NCBI GenBank assembly: GCA_947623455.1
Contig: OX392529.1
Coordinates: 62,557,686-62,621,685, forward strand
Direction of reading: 5' to 3'
DNA from: Mimachlamys varia
Lineage: Eukaryota > Mollusca > Bivalvia > Pectinida > Pectinidae
DNA: 64,000 nt
Numbering within the stretch: position 1 is the first letter of the stretch; the number at the start of each line of letters is the position of its first letter. Shown piece by piece: positions 11,741 through 24,149 of the stretch. The notes under the pieces were generated by a model that saw nothing but the letters and a program-made list of their open reading frames with translations, was not told where the DNA came from and ran no database searches. The translations under genes and the position numbers were made by a program.

Positions 11741-12785
11741 CTAAAGGCCCCAGGGTACTGCTAAACTACAGGTCCAAAGTAATGTTAAACTAAAGGTCCC
11801 AGGATACTTCTAAACTAAAGGCCCTAAGGTACTGCTAAACGAAAGGCCCCAGGGTACTGCTAAACTACAGGTCCCAGGGTAATGCTAAACTAAAGGTCCC
11901 AGGGTACTGCTAAACTACAGGTCCCAGGGTACTGCTAAACTAAAGGCCCCAGGGTACTGCTAAACTAAAGGTCCCAGGGTACTGACAAACTACAGGTCCC
12001 AGGGTATTGTTAAACTAAAGGCCCCAGGGTACTGCTAAACTACAGGTCCCAGGGTAATGCTAAACTAAAGGTCCCATGGCACTGCTAAACTACAGGTCCC
12101 AGAGTACTGTTAAACTAAAGGCCCCAGGGTACTGCTAAACTAAAGGTCCCAGGGTACTGACAAACTAAAGGTTCCAGGGTACAGCTAAACTAAAGGCCCC
12201 AGAGTACTGCTAAACTAAAGGCCCCAGGGTACTGCTAAACTAAAGGTTCCAGGGTACTGCTAAACTACAGGTCCCAGGGTACAGCTAAACTAAAGGCCCC
12301 AGGGTACTGCTAAACTAAAGGTCCCAGGGTACAGCTAATCTAAAGGCCTCAGGGTACTGCTAAACTAAAGGCCCCAGGGTAATGCTAAACTACAGGTCCA
12401 ATGGTACAGCTAAACTTCGGGTCCCAGGGTACTGCTAAACTACAGGCCCAGGGTACTGCTAAACTAAAGGTCCCAGGGTACAGCTGAACTACAGGTCCCA
12501 GGGTACTTCTAAACTACAGGTCCCAGGGTACTGCTAAACTAAAGGCCCCAGGGTACTTCTAAACTACAGGTCCCAGGGTACTGCTAAACTAAAGGCCCCA
12601 GTGTACTGCTAAACTACAGGTCCCAGGGTACAGCTGAACTACAGGTCCAATGGTACTGCTAAACTTCAGGTCCCAGGGTACTGCTTAACTAAAGGTCCCA
12701 ATGTACTGCTAAACTAAAGGCCCCAGGGTACTGCGAAACTACAGGTCCCAGGGTGTTGTTAAACTATAAAGGCCCAAGGGTATGT
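11741..12785 (+). repeat. ~25-bp tandem array (AAAGGCCCCAGGGTACTGCTAAACT type)
   Basis: About 41 copies of a unit alternating AAAGGCCCC/ACAGGTCCC with AGGGTACTGCTAAACT. The two variants are interspersed rather than sorted. The array abuts the 3' side of the minus-strand retrotransposon remnant. Confidence 0.9.
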
Positions 12786-15293
12786 ACGTAAGGTAAATTC
12801 TATTTAAAAGTGCGACGATTTAGATATATTTTAACGTACGAAGTATCCCTATTTGTTTACTTATGATTTTACAAATGTTATCAATATGATGAGTCCATTT
12901 ACAGTTAGCATCGAATAAAATATGAAGATGTTTATGGTGATCAGAAAAATCGATACCAACATTATTAAAAACTAAATTAAAATCAATCTTCAGTTTTATT
13001 TGGATTAAACTTGCCAAGCCAACTTTCTGCCCAATTATGAATTTGTTCAAGATCTCTGTTAGTTGTAGTTTCTAGTTTAAATGCAGAAGGAGAAGATACT
13101 GTTAGGGAAGTGTCATCAGCAAATTGACGGGAGAGACTGTCGAGGTTATCCGTAATATCGTTAATATACAGAAGAAAAAGAATATGACCTAGGACGGAAC
13201 CTTGAGGTACACCAGCATTAGTTATTCTAGTATTAAAAGAAACATTGTGTATGAAGACTTGTTGGTGGCGATTATGTACGTAATCAGATAACCAGTTTAA
13301 AAGTGTTCCATTTATTCCATAGCTTTTTATTTTGTGTACAAGACCTGCGTACCAAACTCGGTCAAAAGCCTTGGAAATATCACAAAAAAACAAGGCAAGT
13401 ATGATATCGTTTTTCTAAATTTTCACAAACATTATGATAGATTTCAATTAATTGATGCACTGTAGAGTGACCTGGCTGGAATCCAGATTGATATTTATAT
13501 AATAATGAGTTATCGAGTAAATAATTTTGAAGATATTTGGTAATTCCTTTTTCAAAATTTTCACTTATAGTGCTTAATAAAGCTATTGGTCTGTAAGTTG
13601 ATTAAGAGACTTTCTAACTATATGAAATAGTGGAACTGAGTATTTTCAAGCATTTGGTGACTAATTTTATCATATCCCACTGCTTTACCTAAATTTAGCG
13701 ATAAAATGATGTCAATAATATAAGTTTGAGTAAAATGTATGTTGTCAATATTACAATATGGGGCTGTTCCCAAGTCGGTATGTGGTAAAAGTACACCCGT
13801 GTCATCTAAAGTAGAGATAGATACAAAATAATTGTTTAAAATGTCAGCTTTCCGTTCGTCGTCTACTGCAATTGTATTGGAAATAGGGTCCGTCAAGGAA
13901 CTTTTAATTAATCTACGAACCAGTTTCCAGAAGCTTTTTTGATTAGTTTTTGCATAATTATCTAAAAGTCCATTTATATCAGCATAACAAATTCGTTCGT
14001 CCTACGTTTGAGATTGTTGACATGATTTCTTTGTTTTTTAAAGTTAGGTAATTTTTTCTAGAGAAAATAGTCTTTTGAGTTTTTTTGTGCAGTGTATTTC
14101 TAATTCTTATTTCACGTCTGAGTTCTGATGTAAACCACGGTTTGTGATTCGGTCAACTTAGTTGTGATGCATTTATGGGCATACTCCAAATATCGAACAC
14201 ATATCTCGTCACACGTAGAAACATGGAACTCTTGACAAAAAAGTCCAAAGAATTGAAAATAATTCAGGTGGGGCCCACTTCAACAACAAACCGAAGGTAG
14301 AAGACGGCTCGAAATGGACGCGTGTTTACAAATAGCGTGTTTCAACTGCTGCTGTACCGGTAAACGCGAAAGAATTCATCTTGAATATTGCTGATATCAG
14401 TTAATCTTGACTAAATCTATAAATATAATAATTTATTAGGCTTGATTTTCGCTTAAAGTTTTGCCGAAAGTTACGTATATTGGGCCTTTAAGGATTGCTA
14501 ATCGGTTTGTTGTATTAAGTTATTAAATTTAGGATAGTCAGCATTTTTATAACACCAAACCATGCGTTAAAATTTGTTAGAAAGAAAGACATTTAGTTTA
14601 ATTTCAACAAGGGTAGCTAGCATCATGGTTCGAAATATCCCTATCAATTTCAATGACATCGGCAAAACCAGTCACGCATGACTCACTCACGAGCACAGGG
14701 TCAGTGAGTGAAGCACGTGTATCACCTACCCGAGTAGGTTGTTGTATTACATTAGTGAACAAGTGCGTGCGGATAATATCACTAAGTTTATGATTGGTTT
14801 CAAACCGAAGTTCAACGTTAATATCACCAACTATAATCACGTGAGAGTTTTCATCAAGTGCATTTTCTATAGAATTTTCAACCCGTTTCCAAAATGGATT
14901 TACACAGCCATTTGGTCTGTATACTGAACAAAGAAGATATGAGGAGTTATTTAAAAAAATTTCAATGCAAATAGCCTCACCTGAAGGAAATTATAAGTCC
15001 AAACGGCGTTTGGCGCAGATTAGATGCGAAATATAAACGACAACACCTCACCCTGAGAGTGTTCACGGTCTTTCTGGAAAGGATTAGTATTAAAACCTTT
15101 CTTCGTCAGAGATACTATTGTCAAGATGAGATTCGGTGATACATACTACATGGAATTCGTCTGCAATGTTTTCAAGGTGAGTTAGCTTATTTCTTAGACT
15201 TCTTATGTTTAGGTGGAAAATAGTCAATTCGTCGGAAGATACACCAGGCCCGGGGTTTTCATGAATGTCCATGCAAATCAATAGTAAAAGTTA
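12786..15293 (-). pseudogene. APE-type non-LTR retrotransposon ORF2 remnant (endonuclease + reverse transcriptase), disrupted
   Basis: Read on the minus strand, 15290-15090 gives the start of the endonuclease (FHLNIRSLRNKL, then VCITESHLD), 14840-14604 a later endonuclease block (IIVGDINVEL, NVIQQPTRVGD), about 14150-14030 the basic linker (KPWFTSELRREIRIR), and 13896-12820 the reverse transcriptase with DISKAFDRVW, GVPQGSVLG and the catalytic FADD. The domain order suits a Jockey/CR1-like element. Several frameshifts and stops and an inserted TTAA-type fragment (14220-14491) break it, so it cannot give a working protein as it stands. A leucine-rich stretch ending DIHENPGP lies at the 5' end and resembles a 2A recoding motif. 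A stop (TAA) lies four codons before its TTG. Confidence 0.85.
14220..14491 (-). mobile_element. One-ended fragment of the TTAA-flanked element, inside the retrotransposon
   Basis: Homologous to the right part of the element at 25387-26346. It shares AATTCAGGTGGGGCCCACTT, the AACAACAAACCGAAGGTA block and the terminus GTTACGTATATTGGGCCT followed by TTAA (14488-14491). The other terminal inverted repeat is missing. It separates the endonuclease and RT blocks, so it probably inserted after the retrotransposon did. Confidence 0.7.
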
Positions 15294-15294
15294 T

Positions 15295-15748
15295 CGTTAT
15301 CAAACAATACTGATGCTTGTAATTCATATTAAACAATACTGCTATATGTTTTTGTTATCAAACAATACTGATACTTGTTATTGCTATCAAACAATATTGA
15401 TACTTGTTATTGCTATCAAACAATATTGATACTTGTTATTGATATCAAACAATACTGATACTTGTTATTGCTATCAAACAATATTGATACTTGTTATTGC
15501 TATCAAACAATATTGATACTTGTTATTGCTATCAAACAATACTGATACTTGTTATTGATATCAAACAATACTGATACTTGTTATTGCTATCAAACAATAT
15601 TGATACTTGTTATTGATATCAAACAATAGTGGTACTTGTTATTAACACAAAATGATACTTGTTATTGATATCAAACAATACTGATACTTGTTATTGCTAT
15701 CAAACAATATTGATACTTGTTATTGATATCAAACAATAGTGGTACTTG
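15295..15748 (+). repeat. 29-bp tandem array
   Basis: About 15 copies of TGATACTTGTTATTGCTATC followed by AAACAATAT, with GATATC/GCTATC variants. It begins where the retrotransposon 5' end stops. Confidence 0.9.
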
Positions 15749-15809
15749 GGCCTTTAAAAAGTTTTTTTGTTTTTGTACACAGTTCTTGAGATTCCAACTA
15801 CTGAATCGG

Positions 15810-16381
15810 CATATGACCTGGTGTCTCCCTTGCATATGACCTGGTGTCTCCCTTGCATATGACCTGGTGTCTCCCTTGCATATGACCTGGTGTCCCCTTG
15901 CATATGACCTGGTGTCTCCCTTGCATATGACCTGGTGTCTCCCTTGCATATGACCCGGTGTCTCCCTTGCATATGACCTGGTGTCTCCCTTGCATATGAC
16001 CTGGTGTCTCCCTTGCATATGACCCGGTGTCTCCCTTGCATATGACCTGGTGTCTCCCTTGCATATGACCTGGTGTCTCCCTTGCATATGACCTGGTGTC
16101 TCCCTTGCATATGACCTGGTGTCTCCCTTGCATATGACCTGGTGTCCCCTTGCATATGACCTGGTGTCTCCCTTGCATATGACCTGGTGTCTCCCTTGCA
16201 TATGACCCGGTGTCTCCCTTGCATATGACCTGGTGTCTCCCTTGCATATGACCTGGTGTCTCCCTTGCATATGACCCGGTGTCTCCCTTGCATATGACCT
16301 GGTGTCTCCCTTGCATATGACCTGGTGTCTCCCTTGCATATGACCTGGTGTCTCCCTTGCATATGACCTGGTGTCTCCCTT
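15810..16381 (+). repeat. 23-bp array with an 11-unit (252-bp) higher-order repeat
   Basis: There are 25 copies of CATATGACCTGGTGTCTCCC followed by TTG. Units 4 and 15 lack one base (GGTGTCCCC), and units 7, 10, 18 and 21 have GACCCGG. The same variant pattern recurs 11 units (252 bases) later. The unit length is not a multiple of three, so one strand stays open in all three frames; those frames are by-products of the repeat. Confidence 0.95.
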
Positions 16382-16431
16382 CCTTATTAGGCTTTCTATT
16401 TACATGAGACCTCTGGATATCTTCTGGACGG

Positions 16432-17000
16432 AGATCAACATTCAGAATGCAAATCTAGCTGTAACAAATTATCAGGCTCATGTGAACATGACGTGGTCGA
16501 AGAAAAAAACAAGATCTAGACATCTAAAAGTGTTAAAAAATTCTTATGCATGTACATTATCAGATAATTGTACAAATGAAAAAAAAGTTTTTCACTCGAC
16601 TGAAATATACTACATAGATAAATATGTCCATATTAACCTAAAGGGGGGGGGGGGGGGGGTAACTCGTACTTATAACAGAATGCAAAACCAGCTGTAACAA
16701 ATTATCAGACCCCTGTGAACATGACGTGGTCGAAGAAAAAAACAACATCTAGACATCTAAAAGTGTTAAAAAATACCTTTGCATGTACATTATTAGATAA
16801 TTGAACAAATGAAAAAAAAAAGTTGCTTTTCACTTGACTGAAATATACTACATAGATAAATATGACCATATTAACCTAAGGGGGGTAACTCGTACTTATA
16901 AAAGAATGCAAAATTATCAGGCCCCTGTGAACATGACGTGGTTGAAGAAAAAAAAACAAGATCTAGACATCTAAAAGCGTTAAAAATTGTATTGTGATAT
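16432..17000 (+). repeat. ~211-234-bp tandem duplication, about 2.5 copies, with long G runs
   Basis: GAACATGACGTGGTCGAAG recurs near 16484, 16718 and 16929, together with GATCTAGACATCTAAAAG and ATAGATAAATATGNCCATAT. The first unit has an 18-G run (about 16643-16660) where the second has only six. Another G tract lies just beyond, at 17044-17064. Confidence 0.8.
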
Positions 17001-18399
17001 TATCGAGAATGAACGCACTTTTTTTTGTAAAATATTTCGATCGGGGAGGGGGGGGGGGGGGGGTGTTTCATTGGAGAAAACGTAACAAAAAAGGTATTTC
17101 TATAAAATGAAACTAAATGTGCAATCTAATTTCCATTTTTGTAACTAATGAGTCTGACATTATACGAAAACCCAAACGCAAGAAATGCGTTAGGCCCGTT
17201 GGACTTATAGCCGGCATTTATTCCCAATTGTCGTTCAGTTCTTTCCAAATCTCAGTTCTCACAAATAAAATACTTGTAAATTCATATAACAAAATCAAGT
17301 AGATCAGTGAGAACTCCATAATACATGCCAAGGGTTAAAACCAGAGATAAACTCCATGAGCGGAATGCCCAAGACAAACTTGAAAATAAAAGAGAATAAT
17401 ATTTAAGTAAAAGTTGCTCACTTTTCTGAACGTAACCAGACTGTAAGTGTCGCTGTCCAAGGCTAGAATGACCCTAGAGCTACCTGTACTACACTTGATT
17501 TTTTTTATTGTTTTCCAGGTTTTTTGGCTGCAGTTAAAAACACGTTCTACATCCCAACAAAACATTTTGCAGTATAAGGCTAGTGCCCTTGCTGTGACGC
17601 TTGTTATTGGTGATATTTCTTCTTTTTGCTATTTACCCGTATCCATGGAAATAATCAGTTAGAATACAAAAATGTTTTTTCCGGGATACAACATATCGCG
17701 ATTTTTTTTGGACCAAGATTCACAAAATGCATTCCACATTGCATTTGTAGCGCGGGGGTGTTTGCTATTATTGTACATGTTCTATATGTTAATGTGTTTA
17801 CTTGGTAAGGGTCAGTTACTACAAACTTGGCCCGGCACGCTCCTGTTACACATTAAACGACGTGACATGCGTTGATTCACCCCTGTATGACATTCAATAT
17901 CACAAACTGTTGTATTTTGAGAATAGCACCATTCGAATTTTTATTAAGTATCCGATATGTGCAGTATTTGGTAACATTTTGAATTTAGCCTCGTTCTGGT
18001 CAAATTGTGTATGCCTGTTTATATCTGTTTAAACACGGAATTAGATAATCACAAGAGTTAGATTAGAAATGACAATCTGCCTTTTGTTGGAATTCAATAT
18101 TTTTTCAACAAATATTGTCACGAATAGTTTTTTTGCAACCGACAGAATCACACATTTGCTGGGGTTCATATGGGGACGGAAAGTCTGTTTGACAAAACGT
18201 TGCATGTGTAGGGGGAAACCAGAATAGAAAAAAGTTGACTTTTTTTCCAGAAAAGACTCTTATTTCTTTGTTTATTCACGAAGTAATATTTCATAAATTT
18301 TAATCAGAACAGATGTCTGTTTATAACCCCTCAAATACCCTCGTTCCCCGGCGTCAATGGAAAACTGAGTATGTGTTTAAACTTTTCGACCAATGAAAA
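17001..18399. other. AT-rich stretch without a recognisable gene
   Basis: Apart from the G tract at 17044-17064, nothing was recognised. The reading frames here (60-76 codons) have no family features or splice support and overlap one another. Confidence 0.5.
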
Positions 18400-18949
18400 C
18401 GTATATACGTACTGGGTCACATGTACCAGACCTGGCGGGCTGAATTTTAGCGTCACTTTTTCCCGCGCAGTTAACCCTCATGGATTGACATTTGGGTAAG
18501 TCCAACAGATTTTCATTAATATAGCAAAATATGACTTGATCACGTTGTGAAATTGATAATGAAGTATAGGTTTAAGGTCTGATCCAATGAATTTTAATAT
18601 TGAATGACTTTTTATGCATCTTTTGACGAATTAGTTCTTTTTATTGTGTGACCAATTATCGTACACATAGAAATGACTAAAAAGCTTTCAATAACCAATT
18701 ATGATCTTGGGTCTATCGACATTCAACCTATAGACGTATAACTCCTGTTTAACGCCCTTGAAGGCTGACTTTTCACATGATAAGATGCAATTTTTGGAGA
18801 TTAAATAAATGTGAGTAGCTGCTTCGATCACAGGGACCTGAGAACTTGCATATTTAGGACCTAAGGTAATCAAGAGTAATTTTAAATGTAAAAGGGGTTT
18901 ATATCGAATCGAATTTCGGTAAAAACAACTTCACAATGGTTATTTTCTC

Positions 18950-19860
18950 ACCTGCCCGAAAACCAAGTGAGCTCATGCCGTGGCACAGCGTCCGTCGTCC
19001 GTCCACGTTTCCTACAATCCATTGCTTCTAGTCATGAGCCATATAACAGATTCTGACCAAGCTTGGCAAAAAAAATCTTCAGGAAGGGGATTAATTATTT
19101 TAAGTAATGGAGGGTCGAACCACATGGGTCATTCTTGATATTGAAAGCCTCCATCAAAATATTGAAGCATGAAGCCTTACTGGTCTCTAGATCTGTCGAG
19201 TATAACATTAGATACATGTATATTAAGATTGTGGAGGGGGTTGCACAGAGGCGTGGATTTTAAAAGTTGTCAAAAGTATTATTAGGGCTGAGGTCCCAAA
19301 GGGGACATACAGGTAATTCTTTGAAATCCTGTCTTCTGAAGCATTGACATGATATTAATGTCCAAATTTGGGGGGGGGGGGGGGGCTGAATAGAACTAAA
19401 GTAAATTCTATAAAACCCTGTCTGGGAAACTGTCTTTATTTAGTGTTCAATATTATACAAATGGTGGGACTGACCCCCAGGGGGACAGGGGGAGGGGCAA
19501 GAGGGAAAATAAAGGTAATTATTTAAAATCCTTCTGCTAAAGGAAAACAGGAAACTGTCCTAAATTAATGTGAAGTATCATAGGTTGAAGGGGATTTGAT
19601 TTTGTATAAATAGTGGGAGATATCCCTGGGTCCTGAGGGGCGGGGCTGATTATTGGGTACATGTACTTGGTGGCTATTCTCCTCATAGTAAAATAATTTA
19701 TTTGAATTGTTTTTAAATCACTTATCTTTTGTGACAAATATTGTATTTCACTTTGTTTACATGTTCATTTCCTCATCAAATCTTGATAATGAAATCAAGC
19801 TACCAGTACATATTATATAAATAGGGTGACCTCTGATGACCTTGGACCTCTTGTTACTAG
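18950..19860 (+). mobile_element. Dispersed repeat with hairpin start and CTCTTGTT end
   Basis: Starts CTCACCTGCCCGAAAACC, then AGTGAGCTCATGCCG and GCGTCCGTCGTCCGTCCACG, followed by degenerate ~150-bp units with GGGACTGACCCCCAGGGGG. It ends TGACCTTGGACCTCTTGTT near 19857. It shares its layout with the other hairpin-ended elements. A G run lies at about 19370-19386. Confidence 0.55.
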
Positions 19861-20550
19861 AGTTATAGCCCTTTGCAATACTGATTTCTTTTCCCCTGGC
19901 TTAATACTTCTTATTTTCCAGGGGTTGTTTTTGCCCAAAGTTCTGGTTCAATTCCCAAGAGAAAACAGTGCATTTTTTGCTGGAGAATTTCTGAAAAAAA
20001 AGTCAATCTCAATTTAGATAACTCATAAAGCAATCACATCTTACATCTTAACTGAAATACTGTAAGATACTTTAAAGATGATACCTGTAGTTTGTGAATT
20101 TATTCGGTAGATGGACTATGTATGTTTGGAATACATCGCTAATAATACTGAAACAATAATTATTTGTTGTTTCAACACTAGTTGTCATGGCATAAATTAG
20201 GGAAATTTGACCATCTTGAAATTCGAAAATCTATGTAAAATTGACCAAATATTTACATTTACACAATTTATGCATATTCGGGAAGGTTACCATGGCAACC
20301 ATTATGGACAAACAACAAATAAATATTATCAAGTATTACTATTGCATGAGGGATGTAGTCCATATTTGAAATAAAATGATTTGAGAGTTCAATAATGAAA
20401 TTCAAAATTTGATGGATTTGGGGGCCAAAAACTGACAAAACCATACATAGTCCTTTGGGAATGATTTCCATAATTTGACTTTAACTACAACACATTTTTT
20501 CTAATTCCTGGATTCCATTAATTGCCATAATTAGTGCTCCTTCTCTATAA

Positions 20551-20584
<34 letters not shown>

Positions 20585-20935
20585 CTCCTCCTTCTGCAGG
20601 GGTATTGAAATTATATTATAATGATTTGTACTAGTTAATCGTGACAAAACTTAATTATTCTATGCAATACATCTCACAGTGCGCATGTTTTAATTCAAGA
20701 GGAAATCCCTAAATAACGGTTTACTGTACACCTTGTCTGAAATAGATGACAATAATATCACATATTATGAGTACTACCCATTCTGGTCACAATACATCAC
20801 ACTTATTGATTTAAACAACACTTTTCGTCCAGATCTTACTTTTGTTAGCCTATTAAGCGCCCTCAATTTTTTGGCCACCATGGGTGCTAATTACAGTGTA
20901 TATGATAATTGAAATTCTTCACTCTTTCTTTACAG
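19861..20935. other. AT-rich stretch; no gene; 32-base C run
   Basis: No coding or RNA gene was recognised. The notable item is a run of about 32 cytosines near 20552-20583. The rest is AT-rich intergenic or intronic sequence ahead of a candidate exon at 20936. Confidence 0.5.
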
Positions 20936-21774
20936 CGTTGTCCATGAAAACTGCAGGAAATCCGTCAGTGGTTCTGGTATGTATATTTAAACCATGTGGA
21001 TATTCTTCCTTTTGAATTGTTACCATATGCAGAAGACTTGAGTATTTACAAGATAATAGCCATTAATTTCAATTTTGAAGAGTAAATGATTGTTAATATA
21101 ATGCCATACTTAAATGATAAATATGATTCATGAATAAAGTCTATTTCAAATGTTATTCCAAATATAAGGATTTTGCTCACAGTTCAAGGGAGATAATCAT
21201 GCATATATTATTTACGTTTGCAGGATGGACATTAGGCGCAGCCGACCTGTGACCAATGTCGCAAGCGAACTACCCCAGGCCGACAGGTAAATATTTTTGT
21301 TATTGATTTGTATATTAGATATGATCCAACTTTCCTAAAATTCTCATTGGCTAAAATGTAGTCACAATGAGTTCCATATTTTGTGACATAATTTGTTTAC
21401 TTTTAGAAACACAATCAATATTGTGTTTATGAAATTATAATCATTTTGTCTTTTGCAAACAAGTTTCATATCTAATATAAAAATTAAGGACTTTCGGTGA
21501 GGTGAATAAGGTGTTAAACGACCTAGTAGAATCTAAAATATTGACCTTGGACTTTGCCCTTGGTCACTTGGTTAATATTTGATTCTATCAGGTCGGTATA
21601 ACACCATATTGACCTCGCCAAAGGTCCCTAATTGATAAACATGAATCCTGTCTGTGACAATTTCTATTTACTCTCCCTGCAGATCAACATGTTGCAGTTT
21701 TTTACCACAATTATTTGTTTTATTTTAATTATGACAATTCAATTCCAATCAAAATGTGTGCTGCAGTTGCAAAT

Positions 21775-22275
21775 AGTTCTATTAGCTTATCTAGCCTGCC
21801 TATATGCCATGGCGCGGCATCTGTCGTCCGTCCGTCGTCCGTCAACATTTGCTTCAAATTACTTCTAAGTATCCTTGGGTGAAGGGAACAGATTTTGCAT
21901 AAATCGTGACTGAGCTTTAATTGAGGGAAGGGGCCCAATAGGGGAAATAGAGGTAGTTCCTTTAAATCACTACTAGTCATAAAATTTTGAATGGATTTTA
22001 TCCAAATTTGGTCATAAGCATGCTTAGGGGAAGTGGAACAGGTTTTGCATAAATGGTGACTCTGCCCTACTTGGGGTTGGAGGGGCAGGGACCAAAAGGG
22101 GAAATAGAGGTAAAGCCTTTTGAATCACTACTTGTCATAGTAATGAATGGATCTCAACCAAATTTGGTCAAAAATATCCTTTGGGGGAGGGGAACAGATT
22201 ATGCATAAAGGTGACTGACCACCCTGGGGCTGGAGGTTGGAGTGGGGGGGGGGGGGGCAAATGGGGAAATGAAGG
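21775..22275 (+). mobile_element. Dispersed repeat (GTCCGTCCGTCGTCCGTCAAC family)
   Basis: GGCGCGGCATCTGTCGTCCG and TCCGTCAACATTTGCTTC begin three ~145-bp units carrying GGGAACAGATTTTGCATAAA, GTGACT, and GGGGAAATAGAGGTA. No coding potential was seen. A 16-base G run occurs near 22241. Confidence 0.55.
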
Positions 22276-22279
22276 ATCA

Positions 22280-22565
22280 TCAGGAGAGTTATCCCCCTTT
22301 TAAATAAACAATTTTGTCTAGCTACACATTCGCTCAGTTTACAATGGATATTTTCAAAATTATATAGGAATATCCAGTACAATATATTACGGACATTTTT
22401 TTTACCTGTTACAGAGAGTTATCCCCCATTTTTGTAAAAAATAAAAAAATGAATACATTTTTGTCCAGCTACGCATTCGCTCAGTTTACAATGGATATTT
22501 TCAAAATTATATAGGATAATACAATGTATTATTGATTTTTTTTTTAACCCTTTACAGAGAGTTAT
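22280..22565 (+). repeat. ~140-bp duplication (GTTATCCCCC ... CATTCGCTCAGTTTACAATG)
   Basis: The block with AGAGAGTTATCCCCCTTTT, CGCTCAGTTTACAATGGATA and TTTTCAAAATTATATAGGA occurs twice, and a third copy of its start lies near 22553. Confidence 0.75.
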
Positions 22566-22620
22566 CCCCCTTTTTTGTAAAAATTAGAAAATGAATATAT
22601 TTATAAAAATATACATGTAC

Positions 22621-22764
22621 CACAGTTGCTTGAGTTTCTGTCAGTAAATAAAATATATATATATAAGCAAGGAGCCGCCCATTAAAGAATAGAACATTCT
22701 GTAATTGGCAGCTTCTTACATATATATAATATATTATTAACTGATAGAAACTCAAGCAACTGTG
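22621..22764. mobile_element. Palindromic MITE, ~25-bp terminal inverted repeats
   Basis: The left arm CACAGTTGCTTGAGTTTCTG (extending to TCAGT) is matched by the inverted right arm, ACTGATAGAAACTCAAGC to AACTGTG, with one mismatch. The 144-bp element has no coding capacity. No clear target-site duplication was found. Confidence 0.75.
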
Positions 22765-23091
22765 CATTTACATAACAAAACAACACAATTCCTATTTTCA
22801 TGTATGAATATATGTCCAAATTTTTAAAAATATAAACCCATATTTTTAATTATGAAGAGAAAAATTGAAAACAATATTAATTTTCATTTTATTTCAATAT
22901 GAAATTTTTTTTTTGTAAACATGACACTTTATTGGATTATCTCCCCTGAAATTTGGGTACATAATTTATCAGGTATGAGTTTGACTACAGATGAAATATC
23001 ACAACAAACCATTGCATTCAAGGAACGGGTGTATTATTCATTTATTGACTAGAATTATATTTAAAAAAAGAAGTCAACCAATATTGTTTGA

Positions 23092-23345
23092 TTAAAGGCC
23101 CAATATATATGTAACTTTCAGCAAAAATGTAAGCAAAAATCAAGCCTAATAACTTATTATATTTATAGATTTAGTTAAGATTAGTAGATATCTGCAATAT
23201 TCATGATGAATTCTTACGTGGGTATCAGTACAACAGCAGTTGAAACTTGGTATTTGTAAACATGCATCCATTTTGAACTGTCGTTTAACTTCGGTTTGTT
23301 ATATGGTCCATACCTAAATTGTTTTGAATTCTTTTGAATTTTTTG
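23092..23345 (+). mobile_element. One-ended fragment of the TTAA-flanked element
   Basis: TTAA at 23092-23095 is followed by AGGCCCAATATATATGTAAC, the AAGCCTAATAACTTATTATA block and the inverse of the AACAACAAACCGAAGGTA region. These are seen in the longer copy at 25387-26346. The opposite terminus is absent. Confidence 0.65.
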
Positions 23346-23492
23346 TCAAGCGTTTCTTGGTAGTTACTGCTCAGGTTTAAAAAAATTTTAAAGAGTTGTC
23401 AAACACGACAGAATTTATATTTATTTGAAAATTCTTATTCATGCATCTGTAAAAAATCATAAAAAATAATACCAAATTAAAGGAAAATAAAG

Positions 23493-23657
23493 TAAGCATT
23501 GAACTGCTTTGAGTTGGCATTCATAGGCATTATGAATGCCAACTGAACAAAGGCAAATTTAATGAAGCACTATAAGTGCGCTTCATGTTGGATTTGCCTT
23601 TGTCCAGTTGAAATTCATACTGCCTATGAATGCCAACTACAAGCAGTTCAATACTTA
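23493..23657. mobile_element. Near-perfect palindromic MITE of 165 bp
   Basis: The arm TAAGCATTGAACTGCTTTGA, followed by GTTGGCATTCATAGGCA, pairs with TGCCTATGAATGCCAAC ... AAGCAGTTCAATACTTA. The inner sequence AACAAAGGCAAATTTAATG also pairs with ATTTGCCTTTGTCC, so most of the element could fold into one hairpin. TA lies at both ends, suggesting a TA target, though this is weak. Confidence 0.8.
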
Positions 23658-24149
23658 TATTTACCATTTTTAGAGTCTGTTCATTTTAAACTGTGAAACC
23701 GAGATAAAACACTTGTTTTACCATTTGTTTACATATATTGATGTTTGTAGCGTTGTTTTTCTGTTTTTTTTGACATTGTTGATCCTTGAGTGATAGGATT
23801 AAAGCAAGCTGTTTGGGTTTTTACCCATTGAATAGAGGTTACACAACGAGTGGTTGTTGGATATGGTATTTATTTAATTTGAGTTTATTCTGCCAAAAAC
23901 AGCAGTATATTTCATGGATTTAAATATTAATAAATGCCACAACAGCGGACAATTTGGGCGTAAACATATTAGATTTTCACACCAAATAATGACTTCATCA
24001 ACAATCAGCAAGTGACGTTGTTCTAGTCAAAGTTCAGCATGTCAGCCAAATTAAAATGTGTTTATTCCACGAGCGGTATAAACAGAAATATTATTCAACA
24101 GTTGTTATGATAATTTGATACCCTGAGAGTTAGATAACACCCACCATTA

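Noticed and set aside
15671..16362. Three overlapping minus-strand frames of 172-222 codons with repeated HMQGRHQVICKGDTRSY-type peptide
   Set aside because: They are the three frames of one 23-bp repeat; the unit length is not a multiple of three, and there is no splice or start context.
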